From Clostridiales bacterium (lineage in GTDB: Bacteria > Bacillota > Clostridia > Lachnospirales > Lachnospiraceae), in the NCBI GenBank assembly GCA_018372435.1, contig JAHAJA010000004.1:198496-262495 (forward strand): a stretch of 64,000 nt of DNA, given 5' to 3'. Below the pieces are notes generated by a model. It had not been told where the DNA came from. It saw only the letters and a list, made by a program, of their open reading frames with translations, and did not search any database. The first letter of the stretch is position 1, and every line of letters begins with the position of its first letter. Below are positions 7,993 through 16,631 of the stretch, in pieces. The position numbers and the translations under genes were made by a program.

Positions 7993-10900
7993 ATGGGAAA
8001 ACAAAGAGTATGGAAAAAGCTAAGTTTGGTATTGGTAGTAATTCTGATGATGGGACAGATTTTAGGATTTGACACCTCTGGATTACAAGCCAACGCAGAA
8101 GTTACAAGTGATAGTGTATCCGATTACACGAATCAACCATATGAGATAACGCTGCAAAACGGAAGCTTTGAAACAGGAGATATGACAGGGTGGACTCTTA
8201 GTATGGCGACCACAGATCAAGCTGGATACATAGTTAAATCAGATGCATGGAGCAGTAATACAACCAAATTCCTTAACCTCTGGAATAATGGAGCAGATGT
8301 AGTTTCCTTTGATCTTAAGAAGGAAATTACAGGCTTAGAAGTAGGAGAATATAAGATAAGTTTCAGAGCAGATGGTAAAGAAGGTACAGATACTAATGGT
8401 TATGAGTCTGGTTTATCACTGCTCGTCAATGGACAACCTACAAGTATTACGAATGTATCAACTACTGGTTGGAATCAGTGGATAACATATGAAACAGAAA
8501 GTTTCACATTGAATACAGAGGACAAGGTAACTCTAGAATTACAGGGAGACTTTGCGGGTGGAGGATACTGGTGTGATCTTGATGATTTCATACTCTATAA
8601 ACTAGATGGTAATCCTTCTAGTGCGGTAGACCCTGTAGATGCAGACATCTTTGTAACTAGAGTAACAGGAATGAATGAAGATTTTATCAAAGGTGTAGAT
8701 GTTTCTTCTTACTTGAGTGAATTCGACAGTGGAGTGCAGTACAAAGATTTTGAGGGGAATATATTAGATAAATCGGGTTTCTTTAAACTACTAAAGGAAT
8801 CCGGCGTTAATTATGTGCGTGTGCGTGTATGGAATGATCCATATCAAACAATAGACGGTCAGATGTATGGTTATGGTGGTGGTAATAACGATGTTACAAA
8901 GGCTGCAGAGATAGGAAGACTTGCAGCAGAGGCAGGGCTACAGACTTTAGTAGACTTCCATTATTCTGATTTTTGGGCAGACCCTGCAAAACAAAAAGCA
9001 CCAAAGGCATGGACTAGTTATACGTTAGAAGAGAAAAAACAAGCGGTTGAAGAATTTACAACTGCTAGCTTGAATACCATAATTGCTGCAGGTGCAGATG
9101 TTGGTATGGTACAAGTAGGTAATGAGACCAACAATGGTGTAGCTGGGGAAACCTCCTGGCCAAATATGTGTAAAATCTTCAATGCTGGTAGCAAGGCAGT
9201 ACGTGAGGTTAGTAATATAAGATATGGATCTAATGAAAGTATTAAAGTAGCACTACATTTTACAGATATTCAAAAAGCAGGTAACTATGCTAATATTGCT
9301 AAGACCTTGAATGAGAATGGAGTAGATTATGATGTATTCGCAAGTTCTTACTATCCATTCTGGCATGGGACAACATCTAATTTAACAAGTGTGCTTTCTA
9401 ATGTAGCCTCTACTTATGGGAAAGAAGTAATGGTAGCAGAAACTTCTTATGGATATACCTATGAAGATGGAGATGGACATGGCAATACATTAGAAGAAGG
9501 GAAAGAAAGTCTTTCAATTACATATCCAATTAGTGTACAGGGACAGGCAACAGAGGTCCGTGATGTCATACAGGCGGTAGCAGATATCGGAACTGCAGGA
9601 ATTGGCGTATTCTACTGGGAACCCGCATGGATTCCAGTTAGTGTATATGATAAAACGGCAGAGAATGCACAATCGGTGTTAGATTCCAATAAACAAGTGT
9701 GGGAAACCAATGGCTCCGGCTGGGCTTCAAGTTATGCAGGTGAATATGATCCACAGGATGCAGGTGTATGGTATGGTGGAAGTTCTTGGGATAATCAAGC
9801 CATGTTTGATTTCTATGGAAATCCATTGTCTTCGTTAAATGTGTTCAAATATGTGGATACGGGTGCAACAGCAGGAGAGATTAAGATTGAAGCTGTATCG
9901 GATATTAATGCTTCGTTCATTCTTGGAGGCACCATAGAACTTCCAAGTGTAGTGTCTGGGGTATACAACGATGGTTCTATTAAAGACGTTACTGTTATAT
10001 GGAACGAACAAGATATCCTAGCATTAACAGAGGTTGGAAATTATACAGTACACGGTACTGTAACAGAAGGAGATACTGTCTTAACAGTAAAATGTAAAGT
10101 AGAGATAAAAGCAAAATCCTTAATCCAGAATGGTGGGTTTGAAGACGGTTTAGCGGATTGGACTTTCACAGGAAGTGGCTATGACCATGGAAGCTCTGAT
10201 GTTAAGGAAGGAAAATACTGTTTGCACTTCTATAATGCAAATGGTGTAGCATTCGCAGTAGAAAAAGAAGTTACACTGGATGCAGGCATATATGCATTCT
10301 CTGCTTTTGCCCAAGGTGGTAATATGGGAGCAGAGGAGAATATTACGCTATATGTAAAAACAAACGACAAGAAATATTCAACAGTTTCTGAGGCCCTAAG
10401 TGGTTGGAGGGAATGGAAAGAAACGACGGTATCAGATATCAAAGTAGAAAAGAATAATACCAAGGTAACGGTTGGCATGACTGTAAAAGGTGGTGCAGGC
10501 TGTTGGGGTACCATTGATGAATTGTATCTAAGAAAGATAAAGGATGTCGATACGGATAATAACTCGGGCAGTGGTAACAATGGAAGCAATGGAAGTGGAT
10601 CTTCTGGAAGTGGAAGTAGTGCAGGCAATTCTTCACAAGATCCTATATTAGTAAGTGATAATGGGGCAACAGGTTGGACCGCAATTGTAGATACGCTTAA
10701 GGCGATTGTGTCAGATATAGATAAAGAAAGCACAGAGGCAAAAATAGTAGAGATTAAGTTGAATGACATTACTACAGTACCATATAATGTGTTTGAAGTT
10801 ATTGCAGGTACGCAGGTGAAATTAGTTCTTATGATGGAGGGTTACAGGTGGGTCATAGATGGTAAGACGGTAAATCAAGATACCTTGGAAGAGCTTATGA

Positions 10901-11499
10901 AATTAGGCAGTCTTATTGATTTTGATTTCGAAGTTATTGCAGAGAGTAAAGAAAAGCAAGAGATTGATACATGGATTCAGAATACCTTAGATAATAACAA
11001 AGATACACGTACCATCACAGGAATTACTTACTTTGAGTTAGCACATAACGGTGTATTTCCATTCGAGGCGAAGTTAACATTCCTTGCTGGCAAAGAGTAT
11101 GCAGGTAAATCAATTTTCTTAAGTTATGTGAATGAACAAGATAAACAAGTGGAACCACAATGCTATGTTAGGGTAATGGATAATGGTGAAGTAACACTTA
11201 CTATGCCTCATGCATCAAAGTATGTTGTCACACTTGAGAATCCAGTAGTACCAACATTAGTAACGAGCAAGACTCTTTATACTGGCAGTATGTATACATT
11301 AGGAACGAAAGTAAAGAATTCTCTACCAGGTGATGCAGCTACCTATTACACAAGTAAGAAATCTGTGGTATCCGTTAGTAAAACAGGAAAACTTACTGCT
11401 AAAAAGTCTGGTACAGCCACAATTACAACAAGATACGTTCAAAACGGTAAAGTATATGTATTCAAAACTAAAGTAACGGTTAAGAAGGCTGGTAAATAG
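7993..11499 (+). CDS. secreted multidomain GH53 endo-beta-1,4-galactanase
   Basis: Extracellular enzyme of 1168 aa cutting beta-1,4-galactan side chains of pectin. Signal peptide with ANA cleavage site after residue 35. Domains: carbohydrate-binding-like module (about 54-203, begins NGSFETGDMTGW), GH53 catalytic barrel (about 231-622) with acid/base Glu378 (GNETNNG) and nucleophile Glu483 (VAETSYGY), Big_4-type Ig domain (about 629-706), second carbohydrate-binding-like module (709-849, NGGFEDGLADW), Ser/Gly linker (854-880), an unrecognised module (about 890-1082) and a C-terminal Big_2-like Ig domain (1086-1168). The tail has no sortase motif. AGAAAGAGGG precedes the ATG. Its products should feed the upstream importer and GH2 enzyme. 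A bare galactanase is about 400 aa, so this one is heavily decorated. Confidence 0.9.
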   Translation: MGKQRVWKKLSLVLVVILMMGQILGFDTSGLQANAEVTSDSVSDYTNQPYEITLQNGSFETGDMTGWTLSMATTDQAGYIVKSDAWSSNTTKFLNLWNNGADVVSFDLKKEITGLEVGEYKISFRADGKEGTDTNGYESGLSLLVNGQPTSITNVSTTGWNQWITYETESFTLNTEDKVTLELQGDFAGGGYWCDLDDFILYKLDGNPSSAVDPVDADIFVTRVTGMNEDFIKGVDVSSYLSEFDSGVQYKDFEGNILDKSGFFKLLKESGVNYVRVRVWNDPYQTIDGQMYGYGGGNNDVTKAAEIGRLAAEAGLQTLVDFHYSDFWADPAKQKAPKAWTSYTLEEKKQAVEEFTTASLNTIIAAGADVGMVQVGNETNNGVAGETSWPNMCKIFNAGSKAVREVSNIRYGSNESIKVALHFTDIQKAGNYANIAKTLNENGVDYDVFASSYYPFWHGTTSNLTSVLSNVASTYGKEVMVAETSYGYTYEDGDGHGNTLEEGKESLSITYPISVQGQATEVRDVIQAVADIGTAGIGVFYWEPAWIPVSVYDKTAENAQSVLDSNKQVWETNGSGWASSYAGEYDPQDAGVWYGGSSWDNQAMFDFYGNPLSSLNVFKYVDTGATAGEIKIEAVSDINASFILGGTIELPSVVSGVYNDGSIKDVTVIWNEQDILALTEVGNYTVHGTVTEGDTVLTVKCKVEIKAKSLIQNGGFEDGLADWTFTGSGYDHGSSDVKEGKYCLHFYNANGVAFAVEKEVTLDAGIYAFSAFAQGGNMGAEENITLYVKTNDKKYSTVSEALSGWREWKETTVSDIKVEKNNTKVTVGMTVKGGAGCWGTIDELYLRKIKDVDTDNNSGSGNNGSNGSGSSGSGSSAGNSSQDPILVSDNGATGWTAIVDTLKAIVSDIDKESTEAKIVEIKLNDITTVPYNVFEVIAGTQVKLVLMMEGYRWVIDGKTVNQDTLEELMKLGSLIDFDFEVIAESKEKQEIDTWIQNTLDNNKDTRTITGITYFELAHNGVFPFEAKLTFLAGKEYAGKSIFLSYVNEQDKQVEPQCYVRVMDNGEVTLTMPHASKYVVTLENPVVPTLVTSKTLYTGSMYTLGTKVKNSLPGDAATYYTSKKSVVSVSKTGKLTAKKSGTATITTRYVQNGKVYVFKTKVTVKKAGK

Positions 11500-11515
11500 T
11501 ATCACATAAGAAAAA

Positions 11516-11558
11516 TGAGGTTGATGCAAAATATATGTTGCATCAACCTCACTTTTTT
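11516..11558. terminator. bidirectional terminator between GH53 and foldase genes
   Basis: A perfect 14-bp stem (11516-11529 with 11538-11551) has an 8-nt loop. A T-tract follows on the plus strand (11553-11558), and five As precede it, giving Us on the minus strand. It lies between convergent genes and serves both. Confidence 0.88.
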
Positions 11559-11571
11559 GTGCTATATTTTA

Positions 11572-12789
11572 TTATTGTACAGTTACAAGTCCCTTAACGA
11601 TTTCAAGAGCTTTGATTTGTACCATTCTTTGTACTAAGTATCCTGTACCATATTGTTCTAACTGGGTTTTGATTTGATCTTCAGTAGAACCATTATCTAA
11701 TAGATAAGCTTTACATTCATCAAGTGTAACAGTAACATCTTCATTCTCAAGAATTGCTTGGTAGATAAGGTTTGCTTTAGCATTTTCTTTTGCAGTAGTC
11801 TTTAACTTTTTATCGTATGCTGTTTCTGACATACCCATATAATCTTCGAAAGAACTGTTAGCATACTCTGCACTGTAGTTAGCAAAATATGCTTTCATTG
11901 ATTCATAGTAGCTATAATCTGAATTCTTCATAGTAGCAGCTAGATGTGAAGTATATTCTTTAGGATAAGAATTTACTGTAGTTTCTTTTGCTAAATAATC
12001 AGAAATCCATTTTTCAAGATTTGTGTTGTAGTTTGTATCTTTTAAGTAAGTTCTATATTCATCTGTTGTACTAGCGAATTCAGATAATTTCTCTTTTACG
12101 AATTCATCAGTGAATTCAGGAGTTACATAGATTCCGTTAACAGTTACTTGGAATACCGCATCTTTACCGGCTAAGTCTGGATTTTGTGAGTAATCTGCAG
12201 GGAAAGTAACTTCAACTGTAACATTATCACCAACTTTGTGTCCAATTAATTGTTGTTCAAAGTCGTCTATAAAACTACCACTACCAATCTCTAAGTCGGA
12301 ACCTTTTCCGTTAGAGTTACCACCTTCGAACTCAACGCCATCAACAGAGCCAACATAATCAATGTTTACTTTGTCACCATCAGCAATAGCAGCTGTAGCT
12401 TTTTTATCAAGTGTTTTGTTTTCTTCTAATTTTTTTTGAATATCAGCTTCTACAGATTCGTCTGAGTATTCTATTTCACTTAGTGGAACTGTGATATTTT
12501 TGTAATCAGCTAATTTAATTGCTGATGTAGCAGTAACGCCATCGATAAAACCATTATCTGCGATATATTTGCTATAATCATCACTTGCGACGATTTTCGT
12601 TGCCTTTCTATACACTTTGTAACCAACATAAGAACCAATACCAACAATAATCGCTGCAATTACCAATATACCAATAATTTTATTGATTTTGTCTTGACGT
12701 TTTTTCTGTTGGATCTCCTTTTGTCTTTGCAATTTCCTTTGTTTACTTAAGCTCATAGAAGAATCATTTGTTTGTTTCTCTTGTTTCAT
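11572..12789 (-). CDS. membrane-anchored FKBP/trigger-factor-like peptidyl-prolyl isomerase
   Basis: Foldase of 405 aa, probably acting outside the membrane. A Lys/Gln-rich cytosolic N-terminus (about 1-37) is followed by one membrane segment (about 38-62, IIGILVIAAIIVGIG) and no signal cleavage site. An FKBP-type domain follows (about 140-225: DKVNIDYVGSVDGVEFEGG, FEQQLIGHKVGD), then a helical region like the trigger-factor C-terminal chaperone domain. The ribosome-binding domain of true trigger factor is absent, so it resembles a PrsA-like role in folding secreted proteins. AGAAAGAGG precedes the ATG. It is single-gene and convergent with the galactanase gene. Confidence 0.8.
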   Translation of the reverse strand: MKQEKQTNDSSMSLSKQRKLQRQKEIQQKKRQDKINKIIGILVIAAIIVGIGSYVGYKVYRKATKIVASDDYSKYIADNGFIDGVTATSAIKLADYKNITVPLSEIEYSDESVEADIQKKLEENKTLDKKATAAIADGDKVNIDYVGSVDGVEFEGGNSNGKGSDLEIGSGSFIDDFEQQLIGHKVGDNVTVEVTFPADYSQNPDLAGKDAVFQVTVNGIYVTPEFTDEFVKEKLSEFASTTDEYRTYLKDTNYNTNLEKWISDYLAKETTVNSYPKEYTSHLAATMKNSDYSYYESMKAYFANYSAEYANSSFEDYMGMSETAYDKKLKTTAKENAKANLIYQAILENEDVTVTLDECKAYLLDNGSTEDQIKTQLEQYGTGYLVQRMVQIKALEIVKGLVTVQ

Positions 12790-13001
12790 GTTAACCTCTT
12801 TCTGTTCATGATGAACTTATTTGTTTACTATTCTAATGATTGAACTAAATGAACTTGTCCAACTTGGTACTTTGATACAATGTCGATATTAATCATAGTT
12901 GAGTGATATCAACAATATGTAATCCTAGGACTGAATAGTTTTCTACTTCTATTTTAAATAAGTTACTTAATATTGTAAACAACAATTATGTTTAATTTGT
13001 G

Positions 13002-13089
13002 AAAAATAAAAAACTGTTACATTTCTGCAACAGTTTTTCTTAATTCAAATAGTATTTCAATCCACATTCAATCTAATTGAAAAAATGAC
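13002..13089 (-). ncRNA. putative mini-CRISPR (CreR/CreA-like) RNA upstream of cas3
   Basis: Read on the minus strand: TTGTTA (13124-13119), 17 bp, TAAACT (13101-13096); then hairpin TTCAA-TTAGA-TTGAA (13081-13067); then GTGGATTGAAAT (13065-13054), identical to the last 12 nt of this locus's CRISPR repeat; then a free stretch ACTATTTGAATTAAG (13053-13039); then an intrinsic terminator. In the real repeat a hairpin also precedes the 11-nt 3' handle. The layout of degenerate repeat, short guide and terminator is that of CRISPR-resembling antitoxin or cas-repressing RNAs. The stem sequence is wholly unlike the array repeat. The promoter is weak, and function and target are inferred only. Confidence 0.5.
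13009..13038 (-). terminator. intrinsic terminator upstream of cas3
   Basis: AAAAACTGTT (13009-13018) and AACAGTTTTT (13029-13038) form a perfect 10-bp stem with a 10-nt loop. On the minus strand it is followed by TTATTTTT. No protein gene ends here on either strand, so it must terminate a non-coding transcript. Confidence 0.7.
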
Positions 13090-13168
13090 AAATATAGTTT
13101 ATCATATCAATTCTAATATAACAACAGTAAAGTATGTAAAAAAATGAGTATTTATGTAAAGGAATATA

Positions 13169-13197
13169 TTGACAACGATGGTGTAGTGTAGTAGAAT
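13169..13197 (+). promoter_or_regulatory. distal cas promoter P1
   Basis: Consensus TTGACA at 13169-13174, 17 bp, then TAGAAT at 13192-13197. Start near 13204 gives a leader of about 180 nt before cas3. No ORF of note lies in this leader. Confidence 0.7.
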
Positions 13198-13302
13198 AAA
13201 TTCAACTTGATTCATATAGTGAAAATTAGAAGTGTTTTAGTGTTAATAAGTGAAGTTGGTATTTGATGAAACAATCTATGAACTAAATTTAACTATAACC
13301 CA

Positions 13303-13355
13303 GTAAAACAAGAGTTTTGACAATTTCTTTACTAATATAAATAATCTTGTTTTAC
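13303..13355 (+). promoter_or_regulatory. proximal cas promoter P2 bracketed by an inverted repeat
   Basis: TTGACA at 13317-13322 and AATAAT at 13340-13345 are spaced by 17 bp. A perfect 11-bp inverted repeat, GTAAAACAAGA at 13303-13313 and TCTTGTTTTAC at 13345-13355, encloses both hexamers, leaving 31 bp between arms. This is a good operator arrangement for a dimeric or looping regulator of the cas operon. The cas3 ATG follows at 13381 with GAAGGGA. Confidence 0.6.
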
Positions 13356-13380
13356 AATTCAGTTAGAAGGGAATATTACT

Positions 13381-15867
13381 ATGATTGCTCATACACGTAA
13401 GGACGGAAAAACACAATCTGTTAAAGAACATCTGGATAATGTATCGAATATGGCAAGTAAATATGGTGAGGAAATTGGAGTTCAAGCATGTACAAGTTTA
13501 GCTGGAAAATTACATGATATGGGGAAATTATCTCTTGATTTTCAACTGTACATACAAAACGCTAGTCGAGAACCTGAAAAATACTTACAAGGCCCTGATC
13601 ACTCTTCCGCCGGTGGAGTGTATATAACTAGATTTGCAGAAGAAAAAACAAAAGAGAAAGATAGTGTAACAACATCATTAACAGCCCAGGTGATTGCAAT
13701 AGCTTGCCTGTACCATCATGGAGGATTGGGAGATTTACTGGATATGGATGCGGAATCTCCATTTCTTAATAGGTTGAATAAATATAATGAAGATACTGAA
13801 TGGAGAAAGCAATACGATGATTCAATTAATCACTTTTTTGGAATATATGATAAGCAAGACATAGAGCAATTGTTTTTTAAGGCAGTAGGAGAGATAGAAG
13901 TAATCTACAGAAAAGTCAATAATAAAAAGCTTAGTTTATATTTTACCTTTGGTTTGCTTACTAAGTATATATATTCTTGTATTATAGATGCGGATCGCTA
14001 TGATAGTGCTACTTTTGCGGCAAATGAGAAGATGAGACCTCCCCAGAAGCATAGTGAGTTGTGGGAGGAACTAACAAGGAGAATAAACGTAAAAGTTAAT
14101 AATTTCCCGAAAGATACTCTTTTAAATCAACTCAGAGGGAAGATATCAGATGCCTGTTATAAGAATGCTACCTTGCCAAGTGGAATCTATAAATTAAATT
14201 GTCCAACTGGATCGGGAAAAAATTATGCGGCAATGCGGTTTGCTTTGAATACTGCAAAAATTCATAATAAAAGAAGAATTATCTATGTGGCGCCGTATAT
14301 CAGTATATTAGAACAAAACAGTGGCGCCATTCGAAACATTCTTAGTGAAAAAGAAAACGATGACTTAGTAGAGAATGCAATTTTGGAGTTGCATTCAGCC
14401 AAAGAGGTTCAGAAAGAAGATATGCTTGAGAAGAACGTGGAGAGAAATACAGTCGAAACTACATTGAATCAAGAAGAATTGTTGGCAGAGAATATGTATA
14501 CACCTATTGTGTTCATTACATTGGTTAGATTTTTTAATACCATTTATGGAAGTGGTACGAAAAATATACGAGCTTTCCATAATTTTGCTAATAGTGTTAT
14601 TATTATCGATGAAATCCAGGCAGTACCCATAAGAACTATCGCTATGCTGAATGATACGCTTAACTTCTTGTCGGAAATCTGTAATTGTACCATTATTCTT
14701 TCAACAGCTACACAACCAGCATTAGATAAAACACCAGATCGAGTTCCAGCATTATTACATGTAGGTATGGATATTTCAGAATGTACAGATAAGATGAGAA
14801 AAGAGTTTAAGAGAACAGAATTAGTGGATCTAACTTGCGGTCAAACAAATACAAAAGAAGAAGTAGCAAAAAAAGTATGGTCAGTCATGGAAGATGAGGG
14901 GGATGCCTTAGTTATACTTAATACAATAGCATCCGTACATATTTTGTATGAAGAGATAAAGATGACATATCAAGAGCAAATTCGTGATGAAGGAATTGTA
15001 ATTTATGTTCTAACAACGAATCTATGTGCAGCTCATAGGAAAGATACTATTAGGAAGATAAAATCAGAATTAGGGGCGCAGAAGCTAATTGTGATAAGTA
15101 GTCAATTAATTGAGGCAGGTGTGGATATCTCTTTTCAAGCAGTATTTCGTGCCATAGCTGGTTTAGATAGCCTAATTCAGAGTGCTGGGCGATGCAATCG
15201 ACATGGACACGATAATTGTAAGAAAGTATACATAATAAAGCCGAATTTTGAGAATCTTAGTAATTTACAAGACATTGCTCGTGGGAAAGACACTATGGAG
15301 AATTTAATTCAGGATTTTGAGGAAGATTCACAACGTTTTGATCAAGAGTTATCTTCTGAAAAGGCGATTTCATATTATTACAGAAAGTATTATGAGCGAC
15401 AAAAAGAGCAGATGTTTTATCCAATAAAAACGGATTCGGACAAAGAAATAGACATGTATTCTATTTTGAATATAAATAGACAGTTATTAGGTGATTATCA
15501 ACAAAATAGAAAAGAGAAGGATAAGCGCCTAGTAATAGCACAGAGTTTTAAGACAGCAGCGAAAAACTTTCATATAATTGATGAATACGGACAACCTTTA
15601 ATGGTTCCGTATGAACAAGGAAAGAACATTATTACTAGTTTGTTGTCAGATGATATTAAATATAATTTTGGTGTAGTTAGCATACTTAAAAGCGCACAAA
15701 TGTATATGGTAAATATATCAATGCAAAAGTTTTATGAGTTGTGTAATAAAAATGCAGTCACCTATTACGAAAACCCAGGTGTTTATATATTGCATGAAGG
15801 ATATTATCATTCACTGTATGGTGTTTCAACTGAAGTTGTTAATGAGGTTGAGAATTATATGTATTAG
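13381..15867 (+). CDS. cas3: Cas3 HD nuclease-helicase, type I-C
   Basis: Effector of 828 aa that unwinds and degrades DNA recognised by Cascade. The N-terminal HD nuclease has His17, His45-Asp46 and Lys49 (LHDMGK). The SF2 helicase part has Walker A PTGSGKN (residues 275-281), DEIQ at 410-413, STATQP motif III, QLIEAGVDISF motif V and QSAGRCNRHG motif VI. The residue after the Walker lysine (Lys280) is Asn281 instead of the usual Thr/Ser, which could weaken Mg-ATP binding; all other motifs look intact. First gene of the complete cas operon; cas5c follows after 14 nt. Regulated by P1/P2 and possibly by the minus-strand RNA. Confidence 0.95.
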   Translation: MIAHTRKDGKTQSVKEHLDNVSNMASKYGEEIGVQACTSLAGKLHDMGKLSLDFQLYIQNASREPEKYLQGPDHSSAGGVYITRFAEEKTKEKDSVTTSLTAQVIAIACLYHHGGLGDLLDMDAESPFLNRLNKYNEDTEWRKQYDDSINHFFGIYDKQDIEQLFFKAVGEIEVIYRKVNNKKLSLYFTFGLLTKYIYSCIIDADRYDSATFAANEKMRPPQKHSELWEELTRRINVKVNNFPKDTLLNQLRGKISDACYKNATLPSGIYKLNCPTGSGKNYAAMRFALNTAKIHNKRRIIYVAPYISILEQNSGAIRNILSEKENDDLVENAILELHSAKEVQKEDMLEKNVERNTVETTLNQEELLAENMYTPIVFITLVRFFNTIYGSGTKNIRAFHNFANSVIIIDEIQAVPIRTIAMLNDTLNFLSEICNCTIILSTATQPALDKTPDRVPALLHVGMDISECTDKMRKEFKRTELVDLTCGQTNTKEEVAKKVWSVMEDEGDALVILNTIASVHILYEEIKMTYQEQIRDEGIVIYVLTTNLCAAHRKDTIRKIKSELGAQKLIVISSQLIEAGVDISFQAVFRAIAGLDSLIQSAGRCNRHGHDNCKKVYIIKPNFENLSNLQDIARGKDTMENLIQDFEEDSQRFDQELSSEKAISYYYRKYYERQKEQMFYPIKTDSDKEIDMYSILNINRQLLGDYQQNRKEKDKRLVIAQSFKTAAKNFHIIDEYGQPLMVPYEQGKNIITSLLSDDIKYNFGVVSILKSAQMYMVNISMQKFYELCNKNAVTYYENPGVYILHEGYYHSLYGVSTEVVNEVENYMY

Positions 15868-15881
15868 AAAGGGGAAAAAAA

Positions 15882-16631
15882 TTGAAGCCAAATCGTATTG
15901 AGTTTTGTGTATCGGGTCGTTATGCATTGTTTAGTGATCCAATTAACCGAATGGGTGGTGAGAAATTCAGTTATCAAGTTCCTACTTATCAAGCATTAAA
16001 GGGGATTGCAGAATCAATTTATTGGAAACCTACATTTAATTGGGTAATTGATGAAGTTCGAATTATGAATCCGATCCGATCAGAATCGAAGGGAATTCGT
16101 CCGTTGGTTTATGGAGGTAGTGTAGCGAACACTCTATCAATTTATACATATCTTACAGAAGTAAGATATCATGTACGAGCACATTTTGAATGGAATGAAA
16201 ACCGACCAGAATTAATAGCGGATAGAAATGAGAATAAGCATCATAATATTGCAAAACGGTGTGTAGAACGAGGGGGAAGAAGGGATATCTTTTTAGGAAC
16301 AAGAGAATGTCAAGGTTATGTGGAAGAGTGTGAGTTTGATGAAGGGATAGGAAACTATGATGAAGTAACAGAGATACCAATAGGTTGTGTATTTCATGGT
16401 TTTACGTATCCAGATGAGAATGCAGAGAAAAAGATGATAGCAAGATTTGCCTATACAACCATGAAGAAAGGAGTTATTCAATTTCTTCGTCCGGAAGAAT
16501 GTATGATTACAAGAGAACTGTTTATAGGAAATACGAAAGAATTCATGATGGATAACAAAACATTGTCGAATGTTAGTGATTTTAACTACGAAGAAGATTT
16601 TGGAGGTGATGAGATTGGGGTGGTTGAATGA
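15882..16631 (+). CDS. cas5c: Cas5c pre-crRNA endonuclease and Cascade subunit
   Basis: Protein of 249 aa, usual Cas5c size. In type I-C this subunit replaces Cas6: it cuts the repeat and stays bound to the 5' handle. Candidate catalytic residues equivalent to those described in Bacillus halodurans Cas5d are Tyr47 (AESIYW) and Lys119-His120 (NKHHNI), followed by the conserved GGRRDIFLGTRECQGYV. The start is TTG at 15882, with AAAGGGG upstream; no ATG fits. No cas6 gene exists in the locus, which agrees with this role. It overlaps the start of cas8c by 17 nt. Confidence 0.93.
   Translation: MKPNRIEFCVSGRYALFSDPINRMGGEKFSYQVPTYQALKGIAESIYWKPTFNWVIDEVRIMNPIRSESKGIRPLVYGGSVANTLSIYTYLTEVRYHVRAHFEWNENRPELIADRNENKHHNIAKRCVERGGRRDIFLGTRECQGYVEECEFDEGIGNYDEVTEIPIGCVFHGFTYPDENAEKKMIARFAYTTMKKGVIQFLRPEECMITRELFIGNTKEFMMDNKTLSNVSDFNYEEDFGGDEIGVVE

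Noticed and set aside
10230..10769. 179-aa minus-strand ORF inside the GH53 gene
   Set aside because: Pro/Leu-rich shadow of the Ser/Gly linker coding region; no ribosome-binding site and no recognisable motif.
13039..13053. A target for the mini-CRISPR guide ACTATTTGAATTAAG
   Set aside because: Only a seven-base seed match was noticed (the minus strand of the cas8c-cas7 gap near 18652-18658, reading ACTATTT). It lacks a TTC PAM and is within chance for AT-rich DNA, so no target is claimed.
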